Source of the DNA: Cellulomonas humilata
Lineage (GTDB): Bacteria; Actinomycetota; Actinomycetes; Actinomycetales; Cellulomonadaceae
DNA: 64,000 bases
Direction of reading: 5' to 3'
Assembly: GCF_013359775.1 (NCBI RefSeq)
Contig: NZ_JABMCI010000042.1
Coordinates: 38,977 to 102,976, forward strand
The translations under genes and the position numbers were made by a program. Positions 18,045-25,490 of the stretch are shown here, piece by piece (the first letter of the stretch is position 1; every line of letters starts with the position of its first letter). The notes beneath the pieces are model-generated. The model was not told the origin of the DNA and searched no databases. It saw only the letters and a list, made by a program, of their open reading frames with translations.

Positions 18045-18349
18045 GCGGCATGGGATGGCTCGTCGCCGGCGGAATCGTCGCCCTGGTCCTGCTGCTCGTC
18101 GCGGTCGACCGGATGGTCGCGCGCGGCTGGTTCGACCGGCGCCGACCGCACGAGCGTCGAAACGGCGGCTCCATGGCCGCCAGCGGGGCGCTCGGGGACC
18201 TCATCGACGTCTTCCAGCCCAACCGCGTGCACCTCACCGCGGAGCAGGAGCGGCAGAAGCTCGACATCATGCAGACCGGGGACGCGGCCGGCCGGCTCGA
18301 TCTCGACTCGGGCGTCGTCCGCCTCGACCCGGATCCGCCGCGCAATTAG
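18041..18349 (+). CDS. Small single-helix membrane protein (DUF6191-like)
   Basis: 102 residues. One N-terminal transmembrane helix (residues 4-25), then a basic stretch and a cytoplasmic domain with GALGDLIDVFQPNRVHL and a C-terminal LDLDSGVVRLDPD. This arrangement resembles the DUF6191 family of actinobacterial membrane proteins. The first ATG overlaps the previous stop (ATGA); a second in-frame ATG lies at 18050. Function unknown. Confidence 0.65.
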   Translation: MSGMGWLVAGGIVALVLLLVAVDRMVARGWFDRRRPHERRNGGSMAASGALGDLIDVFQPNRVHLTAEQERQKLDIMQTGDAAGRLDLDSGVVRLDPDPPRN

Positions 18350-18375
18350 GTGTCGCCGATGTCGGTGACGGCCTC

Positions 18376-18381
18376 TAGCCT
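18376..18381 (+). promoter_or_regulatory. -10 box (TAGCCT) of a leaderless promoter
   Basis: TAGCCT, 7 nt, then ATG 18389. It rules out the longer frame from 18350. Confidence 0.5.
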
Positions 18382-18388
18382 GCCTGCC

Positions 18389-18799
18389 ATGGCACCCGTG
18401 GTCTCCCAGCTGACGATCGACTCCGCCGACCCGCACGCCCTCGCCCGCTGGTGGCGCGAGGTCCTCGACTGGTCCTACGCGTGGGAGCCGGCGCAGGACG
18501 AGGACGAGGTCGAGATCCAGCCCTCCGACGGCGGCTCGACCCACTGGCTGTTCCTCAAGGTCCCCGAGGTGAAGTCGAGCAAGAACCGCCTGCACGTGGA
18601 CCTGCGCCCGCCCAACGGCTCGGACCAGGCCACCGAGCTCGACCGGCTGCTCGGTCTGGGCGCCACCCGCGTCGACATCGGCCAGGGCGACGTGCCGTGG
18701 CACGTGCTGGCCGACCCCGAGGGCAACGAGTTCTGCCTGCTGCGCGGCACCCCGGACCAGGCGGCCGCCGCCCTCGGCGCGGAGACGTCCGGCACCTGA
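18389..18799 (+). CDS. VOC/glyoxalase-fold protein
   Basis: 136 residues with two halves of the vicinal-oxygen-chelate fold: SQLTIDSADPHALARWW at the start and VLADPEGNEFCLL near the end. The spacing fits the 'glyoxalase-like' group, in which the substrate is usually unknown. The start is set by the upstream -10 box. It is followed by an independently promoted gene. Confidence 0.82.
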   Translation: MAPVVSQLTIDSADPHALARWWREVLDWSYAWEPAQDEDEVEIQPSDGGSTHWLFLKVPEVKSSKNRLHVDLRPPNGSDQATELDRLLGLGATRVDIGQGDVPWHVLADPEGNEFCLLRGTPDQAAAALGAETSGT

Positions 18800-18858
18800 C
18801 CGCTCCCCCGCACGGGTGACAGTTGCGTGTCGGGGTCGAAATCGGACGAATCGGTCGG

Positions 18859-18864
18859 TACCTT
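18859..18864 (+). promoter_or_regulatory. -10 box (TACCTT) of a leaderless promoter
   Basis: TACCTT, 6 nt, then ATG 18871. It places the start 16 codons inside the longest frame. Confidence 0.45.
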
Positions 18865-18870
18865 CCGGGG

Positions 18871-19755
18871 ATGATCAGTGCCGTCCTTCCGGTCCTGGGC
18901 GACGTCGCATGGCAGGACTGGGAGCAGTGGGCCCCGCTCGCGGTCTCCGTCCTGACGCTCGTCGCCGCACTCGGCGCCTGGATCGTCGCGGGCAGAGCCG
19001 CCCGCAGGTCCAAGCGACTGGCCGAGGCCACCCACAAGCAGACCAAGGTGTTCGACGAGCAGGTGGCGATCGCCAAGGAGGCGCTCGAGCTGGCGCGGCA
19101 GGAGGCGCAGAACGCGCGCACCTATGCCGACCGGCAGCGCCTGGACGCCGACCGCATGCGCCGGATGCTCGAGGAGGCTCGGCTCGACGAGCTCGCCCCG
19201 ACGATCGTGGCCCGTGCCTTCCCGGAGGGTCCGGGCACCCCCGGCAAGCCCGCCCTCGAGTTCTGCCAGCTCACCGCGGGCGGTCAGGACCGGTGGCGCC
19301 TGCTCACCGAGCAGCTCCAGGTGGGACGCGACGAGACGTACGCGTTCCGCACCGCCCTGACCATCTGGTTCGAGAACCTCTCCGACGGCGTCGCCCAGGT
19401 CAACATCGTCGAGCCCGCGGGCGGCGAGCTGGACCTGCTGCCCGGGCACCCGCTGGTGGTCCCCGCGCGGGAGTCGCGCAGCGTCACCTGGATGCGGCTG
19501 TGGACGTCACGCGACCTCGACAGCGACGCGCGGATCCAGGACCCAGCCGCGTGGCTGTTCAACCTGACGTTCACCGTGACCGACCTCGGCGTGCACGTGC
19601 GCGACACCTACGCGTTCGACGGCGACCTGCGGTTCTTCGACCGGGACGGCTCGTGGCTCGTCGTCATGCCCGAGCCGCCCCTGCCGTGGACCTCCGACGT
19701 CGCGTCGATGCTGTCCGGCCGCGCGTACGAGTCCCTGCCCGCCTCCGTCAGCTGA
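18871..19755 (+). CDS. Membrane-anchored coiled-coil protein of unknown function
   Basis: 294 residues. A short N-terminus with WQDWEQWAP precedes one transmembrane helix (about residues 20-42). A charged helical coiled coil (about 50-110, alanine-, glutamate- and arginine-rich) follows, and then a beta-rich cytoplasmic domain with conserved tryptophans. The architecture resembles proteins annotated only as hypothetical in Cellulomonas-type genomes. The 3' end overlaps the YqeY-like gene tail to tail by 8 bp. Confidence 0.7.
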   Translation: MISAVLPVLGDVAWQDWEQWAPLAVSVLTLVAALGAWIVAGRAARRSKRLAEATHKQTKVFDEQVAIAKEALELARQEAQNARTYADRQRLDADRMRRMLEEARLDELAPTIVARAFPEGPGTPGKPALEFCQLTAGGQDRWRLLTEQLQVGRDETYAFRTALTIWFENLSDGVAQVNIVEPAGGELDLLPGHPLVVPARESRSVTWMRLWTSRDLDSDARIQDPAAWLFNLTFTVTDLGVHVRDTYAFDGDLRFFDRDGSWLVVMPEPPLPWTSDVASMLSGRAYESLPASVS

Positions 19756-20197
19756 GCGCCGCACGCACGAGCGTCGACAGCTTCTTGCCGTCCGCGGACG
19801 CACCCGCGCGCGCGGTCGCCTCCTTCATGACCGCCCCCATGTCGCGGAGCGACGTCGCGCCGACGTCCGCGATCACCGCAGTGACCAGCGCCTGGAGCTC
19901 GTCGTCGGACAGCTGCGCCGGCAAGTACGTCTCGATGAGGTCCGCCTCGGCGGTCTCCGTGGCGGCCCGCTCGGGAGCGTTGGCGTCGGTGTAGATCTGC
20001 GCGGAGTCGCGGCGCTTCTTCACCTCGCGGGCCAGGATCTTCAGCACCTCGTCGTCCGACAGCTCCTTCTCGACACTGCCCGCCTTGGCCTCGAACCGGA
20101 CGGCGCCGATGATCTGGCGCAGGATGCCGGTGCGCTCGGTGTCGCGGGCCTTCATGGCGGTGGTCAGGTCGGACGTCAGCTGGTCGAGGGTGCTCAT
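19748..20197 (-). CDS. GatB/YqeY domain protein
   Basis: 149 residues from ATG 20197; ATG 20206 would add three. It is the stand-alone YqeY form: an N-terminal helical half (MKARDTERTGILRQII...) and a C-terminal half like the tail domain of GatB/GatE, with LPAQLSDDEL and MGAVMKEATARA. The domain is known to interact with tRNA in amidotransferases, but the free protein has no proven role. A minus-strand CACGAT box lies 7 nt upstream of the ATG. Confidence 0.88.
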   Translation of the reverse strand: MSTLDQLTSDLTTAMKARDTERTGILRQIIGAVRFEAKAGSVEKELSDDEVLKILAREVKKRRDSAQIYTDANAPERAATETAEADLIETYLPAQLSDDELQALVTAVIADVGATSLRDMGAVMKEATARAGASADGKKLSTLVRAALS

Positions 20198-20260
20198 GGG
20201 AGCCATCGTGCCTCGTCACGGCCGAACGGCGCAGTCGGAATGTGCGAGCGGGCCGGACGT

Positions 20261-20430
20261 CTACGCTGCCTGCACCGCCGTCCGGTCCAGCCTGGCGAGA
20301 GGCACTCCCCCGAGCGCCGGCAGGATCGTCAGGTCAAGCCGGCGGCGGATCACGGCCAACGATGTCGCCCGCTGGTGAATCTGCTCGGCGAACCACCGAA
20401 GGTCACGGAGCTCGCGGCCGTCAACGGTCG
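20261..20430 (-). pseudogene. Possible relic of a tyrosine integrase N-terminal (SAM-like) domain
   Basis: The minus strand reads without a stop from about 20430 to a TAG at 20261, giving a peptide with RWFAEQIHQRATSLAVIRRR followed by a hydrophobic ILPALGGVPLARLDRTAVQ segment. The 'ILPALG-x-x-PL-x-x-L-x-x-x-x-VQ' pattern is typical of the core-binding domain of phage tyrosine recombinases. There is no start codon, no catalytic domain and an immediate stop, so it would be a dead fragment. This is recognition by eye only. Confidence 0.3.
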
Positions 20431-20522
20431 GCCCACGCGGTCTGCGGCCGCACCGGTCAGGTCCGTGGGTTGTGCCCGACGCGGCGCGGCCCCATCCGGC
20501 TGGGTTTCGCTGCGCCCCGCGT

Positions 20523-20690
20523 CTACCGGCCGAGCAGCCTGCGCCAGCGCACCCATCGTGCTAGGCGCCGCTCGTCGTCCTCCATGCGCCAGCACGTCCA
20601 GTACCGCTCCTCCTCGTCGTCGAGCGCCTCCCGGTACGTCGCTGGCCCGATCCCCCGGGCCTTCGGTGTCGCTCCCTGCGTGGTCTCCAT
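20523..20690 (-). CDS. Possible 55-residue hypothetical protein
   Basis: ATG 20690 to TAG 20523. It is acidic then basic, with tryptophans (YREALDDEEERYWTCWRMED, then RWVRWRRLLGR). There is no ribosome binding site or TANNNT box, and codons CTA, GCA and CGA near the end are atypical. It lies between rnpB and the possible integrase relic, so it may belong to the same decayed element. The 210 bp between it and rnpB hold nothing I can recognise. Confidence 0.3.
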   Translation of the reverse strand: METTQGATPKARGIGPATYREALDDEEERYWTCWRMEDDERRLARWVRWRRLLGR

Positions 20691-20900
20691 GCATCTGAGC
20701 GTGGCCCAGACGCTCGCGCGCCGAAAGGGACCTCAGTCACCGCTCGGGAACGATCGCCACGGGCTCGCGTGGGTGCCGGCCGACCGGGTGTGGCCGGCGT
20801 GGCGGCGGGGCCTCCACGGGGGCTACGCACACCACACCCCCGCGCGGCCCCACATCGCCCGCGGGGCGCGCGCGTTTGTGCAGGTCAGCGGCGATATAGG

Positions 20901-21288
20901 GCGGATGAGTCAGTCGATACGCCGGGTTCTGTCCTCGCGCGCGGTTGCCCGCACTGCGCGAGTGGCGGCCATCCCTCTACGACGTACGTTGCCGCACGCC
21001 TCCAGCGGCCTACCCGGGAGCTCGGGCGAGCAGCCCTCGAACGCTCCCTGTCTGACCTTGCTCCGGGTGGGGTTTACCTAGCCGCACCGGTCGCCCGGCG
21101 CGCTGGTGGTCTCTTACACCACCGTTTCACCCTTACCCGACCGGCGGACCGGTCGGGCGGTCTGTTCTCTGTGGCACTGTCCCGCGGGTCACCCCGGGTG
21201 GGTGTTACCCACCACCCTGCTCTGCGGAGCCCGGACGTTCCTCGGCGAGCCCGAGGGCTCGACGCGGCCGCCTGACTGACTCATCCGC
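20901..21288 (-). ncRNA. rnpB: RNase P RNA (type A)
   Basis: Read on the minus strand, the ends pair as P1: GCGGATGAGTCAGTC (start) with GACTGACTCATCCGC (end). Conserved core elements follow in order: GAGGAACGTCCGGGCTCC near the 5' end, AGGGTGAAACGGTGGTGTAA in the middle and GACAGAACCCGGCGTATCG near the 3' end. The length of about 388 nt fits actinobacterial type A RNAs. It is the catalytic RNA that trims tRNA 5' leaders. Confidence 0.95.
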
Positions 21289-21352
21289 GCCCACAGCCTA
21301 GCCGTCCCGGATCCTCACCCATCCACGCGGCGTCCCGCACCGAACAGAGGGC

Positions 21353-21634
21353 ATGGAGACCACCCACGCACTGACCCGACGCGAGCGCGTGATCCTCGCG
21401 CACCTGGCCCTGCCCCTGACGCTGAACGAGATCGCCGCCGCGCTCTTCGTCACCCGGAACACGGTGAAGTCGCAGGTCCGCTCGATCTACCAGAAGCTCG
21501 GCGTCGCCGACCGCGAGTCCGCGCTGTCCGCCGGTCGGGCACACGGGCTGGTGCCGGCGGACCTGGGACTGCCGGAGGTGGAGCAGAGCCGGCGGCGCCT
21601 GATGGGGGTGCCGGCTCAGACGTCGATCCGGTAG
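21353..21634 (+). CDS. Stand-alone LuxR-type HTH protein
   Basis: 93 residues, almost all of it a GerE/LuxR DNA-binding domain: LTRRERVILAHLA, the turn LNEIAAALFVTRNTVKSQVR and IYQKLGVADRESAL. No receiver or ligand domain is present, so activity must be set by expression or by a partner. The final 19 bp overlap the convergent tautomerase-like gene. Confidence 0.8.
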   Translation: METTHALTRRERVILAHLALPLTLNEIAAALFVTRNTVKSQVRSIYQKLGVADRESALSAGRAHGLVPADLGLPEVEQSRRRLMGVPAQTSIR

Positions 21635-21999
21635 TTCAGGGACAGCTCGTCGCCCGAGCCACCACGGATCCCCCAGTTCTCCGGCGGGCTCTCGATGATG
21701 ATCACCTCGAGGTCGTCGGCGGAGATCCCGAGGGTGGGGGCGACGTCGTCGTAGAACGCGGCGATCAGGGCGCGTCGGGCCTCGCGGGAGCGGCCGGTGA
21801 AGCAGAGGATCTCGACGACCAGGTACTCCTTGCTGCGCGGTGCGACCAGGTCGTCGGCGTCGAGCAGGAGGAAGCGGTGGAACCGCTTGTCCTCGGGCAG
21901 CCCCCAGGTCCCGACGATCGCGCGGTGCACCGCGTCGGACACGGATCCCCGGCGGTCCTGCCAGACGTCACGCCGGCCATAGATCTTCACGTGCGCCAT
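21616..21999 (-). CDS. Tautomerase-superfamily protein lacking the N-terminal proline
   Basis: 127 residues with GAGGAGG 5 nt before the ATG. MAHVKIYGRR at the start and the internal FTGRSREARRALI segment match the long tautomerase (4-OT/MIF superfamily) subgroup. Active members expose Pro1 after removal of Met; here residue 2 is Ala, so normal proton-transfer chemistry is not expected. Either the enzyme is inactive or it uses other chemistry. It faces the LuxR-type gene. Confidence 0.75.
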   Translation of the reverse strand: MAHVKIYGRRDVWQDRRGSVSDAVHRAIVGTWGLPEDKRFHRFLLLDADDLVAPRSKEYLVVEILCFTGRSREARRALIAAFYDDVAPTLGISADDLEVIIIESPPENWGIRGGSGDELSLNYRIDV

Positions 22000-22036
22000 G
22001 GGTCCTCCTCGCCGGGTCCACCGTCGCGCGGGAGCC

Positions 22037-22042
22037 TACAGT
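22037..22042 (+). promoter_or_regulatory. -10 box (TACAGT) of the yaaA leaderless promoter
   Basis: TACAGT, 6 nt, then GTG 22049. Confidence 0.5.
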
Positions 22043-22048
22043 TCACGG

Positions 22049-22828
22049 GTGCTCGTGCTCCTGCCGCCCTCCGAGGGCAAGACCGCGCCGCGCGCCCGCG
22101 GCCCCCTGCTCGACCTCGACGCCCTCTCCGCGCCCGGGCTCACCCCGGTGCGCGAGAAGGTTCTCGACGCGTTGATCGAGGTCAGCGCGTCGCCTGACGC
22201 CATGCGGGTGCTGGGCGTCGGCACGAGCCTGTCCGAGGAGGTCGCGCGCAACATCAGCCTGCGCACCGCGTCGACCGCCCCGGCCAAGCACGTCTACTCC
22301 GGCGTCCTGTACGCCGCCGCCGGACTGGACCGGCTCACGCCGACCGGCCGGGCGCGCGCGGCCCAGAGCGTGCGGATCGTGTCCGGCCTGTGGGGGCTCG
22401 TCGCGCCCGACGACCCCATCCCCGCGTACCGGCTCTCCATGGCCACGCACCTGCCGGGCCTCGGGCACCTGCCCGGCGCGTGGCGCGAGGTGATCGGGGT
22501 CGAGCTCGAGGCACGTGCCGAGGGCGAGCTGGTGGTGGACTGCCGGTCGGCGACGTACCTCGCCGCCTGGCACCCGCCGCGATCCGCCGACTGGGTGGCC
22601 GTGCGCGTCCTGCGCGAGCTGGACGGGACGCGGTCCGTGGTGTCGCACAACGCCAAGCACACCCGCGGGGTCCTCACCCGTCACCTGCTGACGCGTCGCG
22701 GGCGCGCCCCGCACGACGCCGAGTCGTTGGCGCGCGTGGCCGGCGAGCTCGTCGGCTCGGCGCTGCTCGCGGTCGAGCTGGGCCCGCCGACCCGCGGCGC
22801 CCGGACGCTCGAGCTCGTCGTGGCCTGA
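22049..22828 (+). CDS. yaaA: YaaA family peroxide-stress protein
   Basis: 259 residues. It begins VLVLLPPSEGKT, the hallmark of the YaaA/DUF328 family, and retains PAKHVYSGVLYAA, SGLWGLVAPDDPIPAYRLSM and the C-terminal basic SHNAKHTRG. E. coli YaaA lowers free iron under peroxide stress and the fold binds DNA. The leaderless GTG start is supported by the upstream -10 box. The stop abuts the next gene. Confidence 0.88.
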   Translation: MLVLLPPSEGKTAPRARGPLLDLDALSAPGLTPVREKVLDALIEVSASPDAMRVLGVGTSLSEEVARNISLRTASTAPAKHVYSGVLYAAAGLDRLTPTGRARAAQSVRIVSGLWGLVAPDDPIPAYRLSMATHLPGLGHLPGAWREVIGVELEARAEGELVVDCRSATYLAAWHPPRSADWVAVRVLRELDGTRSVVSHNAKHTRGVLTRHLLTRRGRAPHDAESLARVAGELVGSALLAVELGPPTRGARTLELVVA

Positions 22829-23998
22829 GTGGCGCACCGCCGGCGCGTGCCCTGGTGGCTCGTCGCGCTCCTGGTGATCGGCGCCGTCCTGGTGACGGGG
22901 GCCCTCCCGACGCAGGACGCGCGGGCACTCGCCGAGCGGACGCTGCCCGTCCTGGTGTTCGTCGCGGCGCTCACCGTCGTCGCCGAGATGTGCGCGGGCG
23001 CCGGGCTGTTCGACGCGGCCGCCGGGCTGGCGTCGAGGGTGGCCGGCGGGCGCCGGTGGGCGCTGTGGGCGCTGGTCGTTCTCCTGGCGACGGCGAGCAC
23101 CGCGGTGCTGTCGCTGGACACCACCGCGGTCCTGCTCACCCCCGTGGTGATCGCTCTCGCCCGACGCACCCGCACGCCCCCGCTCCCGTTCGCGCTGGCG
23201 GTGCTCGCCCTGGCCAACACGGCGTCGCTCGTCCTCCCGGTCTCCAACCTCACCAACCTGCTGGCGGACCACACGCTGCGCGCCGCGGGTGTGGGCTTCC
23301 TGGGACTGATGTGGGCGCCTGCGCTCGCCGCGATCCTGGTCACGGTCGCCGTCCTCGCGGTCCGCGACCGGCGGGCGCTGCGCGGCAGCTACGAGGCACA
23401 ACCGCCGCACCCCGTGCGCGACCGGGCGCTGCTCGTCGTGTGCGCCGTCGCGGTCGGAGCGCTGGCCGTCGCCTTCGTCGTCGGGGCACCGACCGCCCCG
23501 ACGGCCGTCGCCGTGGCCGTCGTCCTGCTCGCCGCGACGCTGCTGCGGCACCAGAAGCTCCCCGTGCCCGCGGGCGACCTCGTCCCGTGGCGGACGCTGG
23601 TGGTCGTGCTCGGCCTGTTCGTCGTGGTGGCCACCGCGCACGCGCACGGGCTGGGCACAGCGCTCGCGCGGGCAGCAGGGACCGGTGACGGGGTCGGAGC
23701 GCTGCTCCAGGTGGCCGCGGTCGGTGCGCTCGCGTCGAACGCGATGAACAACCTGCCCGCGTACCTGGCGCTCGAGCCCGCCGCCGGCACCGACCCGCTC
23801 CGGGTGGCCGCGCTGCTCATCGGCACGGGCGTCGGTCCGCTGCTCACGCCGTGGGGATCGCTGGCGACCATCCTGTGGTGGCAGCGGTGCCGCACCGTGA
23901 TGCTCGCGGTCCCGGCCGGCACGATCGTGCGTCAGGGCCTGCTGCTCGCTCCGCTGGCGGTCGTCGCCGCCACGCTCGCGCTCGTCGCGACGAGCTGA
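22829..23998 (+). CDS. SLC13/ArsB-NhaD type permease
   Basis: 389 residues and about eleven transmembrane helices. The two halves carry the family hallmarks: LLATASTAVLSLDTTAVLLTP followed by NTASLVLPVSNLTNLL, and in the second half NAMNNLPAYLAL with GVGPLLTPWGSLATILW. These are the re-entrant loops of ion-transporter superfamily members (ArsB, NhaD, citrate carriers). Substrate unknown. Its GTG follows the yaaA stop directly, so the two are co-transcribed. Confidence 0.82.
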   Translation: MAHRRRVPWWLVALLVIGAVLVTGALPTQDARALAERTLPVLVFVAALTVVAEMCAGAGLFDAAAGLASRVAGGRRWALWALVVLLATASTAVLSLDTTAVLLTPVVIALARRTRTPPLPFALAVLALANTASLVLPVSNLTNLLADHTLRAAGVGFLGLMWAPALAAILVTVAVLAVRDRRALRGSYEAQPPHPVRDRALLVVCAVAVGALAVAFVVGAPTAPTAVAVAVVLLAATLLRHQKLPVPAGDLVPWRTLVVVLGLFVVVATAHAHGLGTALARAAGTGDGVGALLQVAAVGALASNAMNNLPAYLALEPAAGTDPLRVAALLIGTGVGPLLTPWGSLATILWWQRCRTVMLAVPAGTIVRQGLLLAPLAVVAATLALVATS

Positions 23999-24002
23999 CG
24001 GC

Positions 24003-24707
24003 TCAGGACGACCAGCCCTCGCTCGGCACACCCACGACGGCGATCTCGTCGCGCTTGTCGGCGAACAGCCGCACGATGCTCACGGACGCGGGCGCCACGC
24101 GCAGCTGGCTCCACGACGACGGCTGCGCGCCCATGGTGACGCCCAGGGCCGCGCGGATCGACACGGCGTGGCTCACGACCACCACCGTGCGGTCGACGCC
24201 CTCCGCGAGGAGCTGGTCCAGGCCGCGCTGCAGCCGGCGACCGACGTCCTCGATCGACTCCCCGCCGGGCGGTCGCAGGTCGGCCTTGGTGTGCCACGGC
24301 TCCAGCTGCCCGGGCCACCGCTCCTCGATCTGCTCCGAGGTCAGCCCCTGCCACTCGCCGAAGTTCGCCTCCTGGAACGTCGCATCCGTCCGGACCGGCA
24401 GCCCCAGCTTCTCGCCGATGATCGCGCTGGTCTGCTGCGTCCGGACCATCGGGGACGCGATCACCTGGCTCGGGTACGGGATGTCGCCCCACAGGTCCCG
24501 GCCGACGCGGTCGACGAGGTCCGCGGCGTCGTGCGCCTGGCGCAGGCCCGTCTCGTCGAGCGGAGGACCTGGCTCGCCCGAACCGGAGTAGCCGCGCGAG
24601 ACCGTCATGGTGGTCTGTCCGTGCCGGACCAGGACGACCGTGACAGGTTGTTCCTCGTCGAAGCGGACGCCTGCTCCGGACGGGCGGGGTGCGCGTGCGC
24701 TGCTCAC
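24003..24707 (-). CDS. Histidine phosphatase family protein
   Basis: 234 residues. The catalytic RHG is in VVLVRHGQTTMT (about residue 28), the second histidine in VVVVSHAVSIR and the acid glutamate in EANFGEW. In mycobacteria and streptomycetes the orthologue is fused behind an RNase HI domain and sits next to the zinc-ribbon and Nif3 genes. Here the same neighbours are present but the RNase H half is missing. Its GTG start is preceded by CAGACT at 6 nt. Confidence 0.88.
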   Translation of the reverse strand: MSSARAPRPSGAGVRFDEEQPVTVVLVRHGQTTMTVSRGYSGSGEPGPPLDETGLRQAHDAADLVDRVGRDLWGDIPYPSQVIASPMVRTQQTSAIIGEKLGLPVRTDATFQEANFGEWQGLTSEQIEERWPGQLEPWHTKADLRPPGGESIEDVGRRLQRGLDQLLAEGVDRTVVVVSHAVSIRAALGVTMGAQPSSWSQLRVAPASVSIVRLFADKRDEIAVVGVPSEGWSS

Positions 24708-24743
24708 GATCGCAGTCTGTCGGTCCGGCGGCGCCGGCGCGAC

Positions 24744-25490
24744 TCAGCCCTTCGCGGGCGCCGGCAGGCGCACCAGGATGCGACCGCACTCCTCGCAGCG
24801 CGTGACCTGGTCCTCGGGCGCCTTGACGATCGCCTCGACGTCCAGCGGGTTGAGCTCGAGCCGGCAGCTCTCGCACCGGCGGCCGCGCAGCGCCCCGGCG
24901 CCCTTGCCGCCCAGCTGGCCGCGCAGCCGCTCGTAGAGGGTCACGAGCCCGGCGTCCAGACCCTCGACCGCCTTGGCGCGCTCGGCCCGGACGGACTCGG
25001 CGTCGGCGTCGAGAGCGGCGAACGCCGCGTCTCGCTCGGCCTCGACCGCTGCGCGCTTGTCCGCGAGCGACTCGTGCGCGGTCGTGACCTCGGCGAGCGC
25101 GGTCTCGTGCGCCTCGAGACGCTCCATCACGTCGAGCTCGACCTCCTCCAGCTCGGCCTGGCGTCGACCCAGCGTGCCCAGCTCGCTCTGGAGCGCCTGG
25201 AGGTCCTTCGGGCTGCCCTGGCCGGAGTCCAGCCGGGACTGGTCGCGCGCCGCGCGCACCCGCACCTGCTCGACGTCCGCCTCCGCCTTGCGCAGCTCCC
25301 GCCGCAGGTCGCTGACCGCCGTCTGGGACGTCACCAGCGCCGTGTGCAGGTCCGTGACCTGGGAGCCCAGCTCGGTCAGGCGCGCGAGCTCCGGCAGGGT
25401 GCGCTTCTTGTGGGCGATCTGGTCCAGGCGGGTGTCGAGCTCCTGAACCTCGAGCAGTCGGCGCTGGTCCGCTGCGGGGGCAGTCGTCAC
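24744..25490 (-). CDS. C4-type zinc-ribbon coiled-coil protein (DUF164)
   Basis: 248 residues. Residues 10-185 form a long antiparallel coiled coil of charged heptads. The C-terminus holds CESC and CEECG pairs, a zinc ribbon. This is the actinobacterial CT398/Rv2229c-type protein, thought to be a scaffold; its biochemical role is unproven. The GTG overlaps the Nif3 gene stop by 4 nt. Confidence 0.9.
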   Translation of the reverse strand: MTTAPAADQRRLLEVQELDTRLDQIAHKKRTLPELARLTELGSQVTDLHTALVTSQTAVSDLRRELRKAEADVEQVRVRAARDQSRLDSGQGSPKDLQALQSELGTLGRRQAELEEVELDVMERLEAHETALAEVTTAHESLADKRAAVEAERDAAFAALDADAESVRAERAKAVEGLDAGLVTLYERLRGQLGGKGAGALRGRRCESCRLELNPLDVEAIVKAPEDQVTRCEECGRILVRLPAPAKG

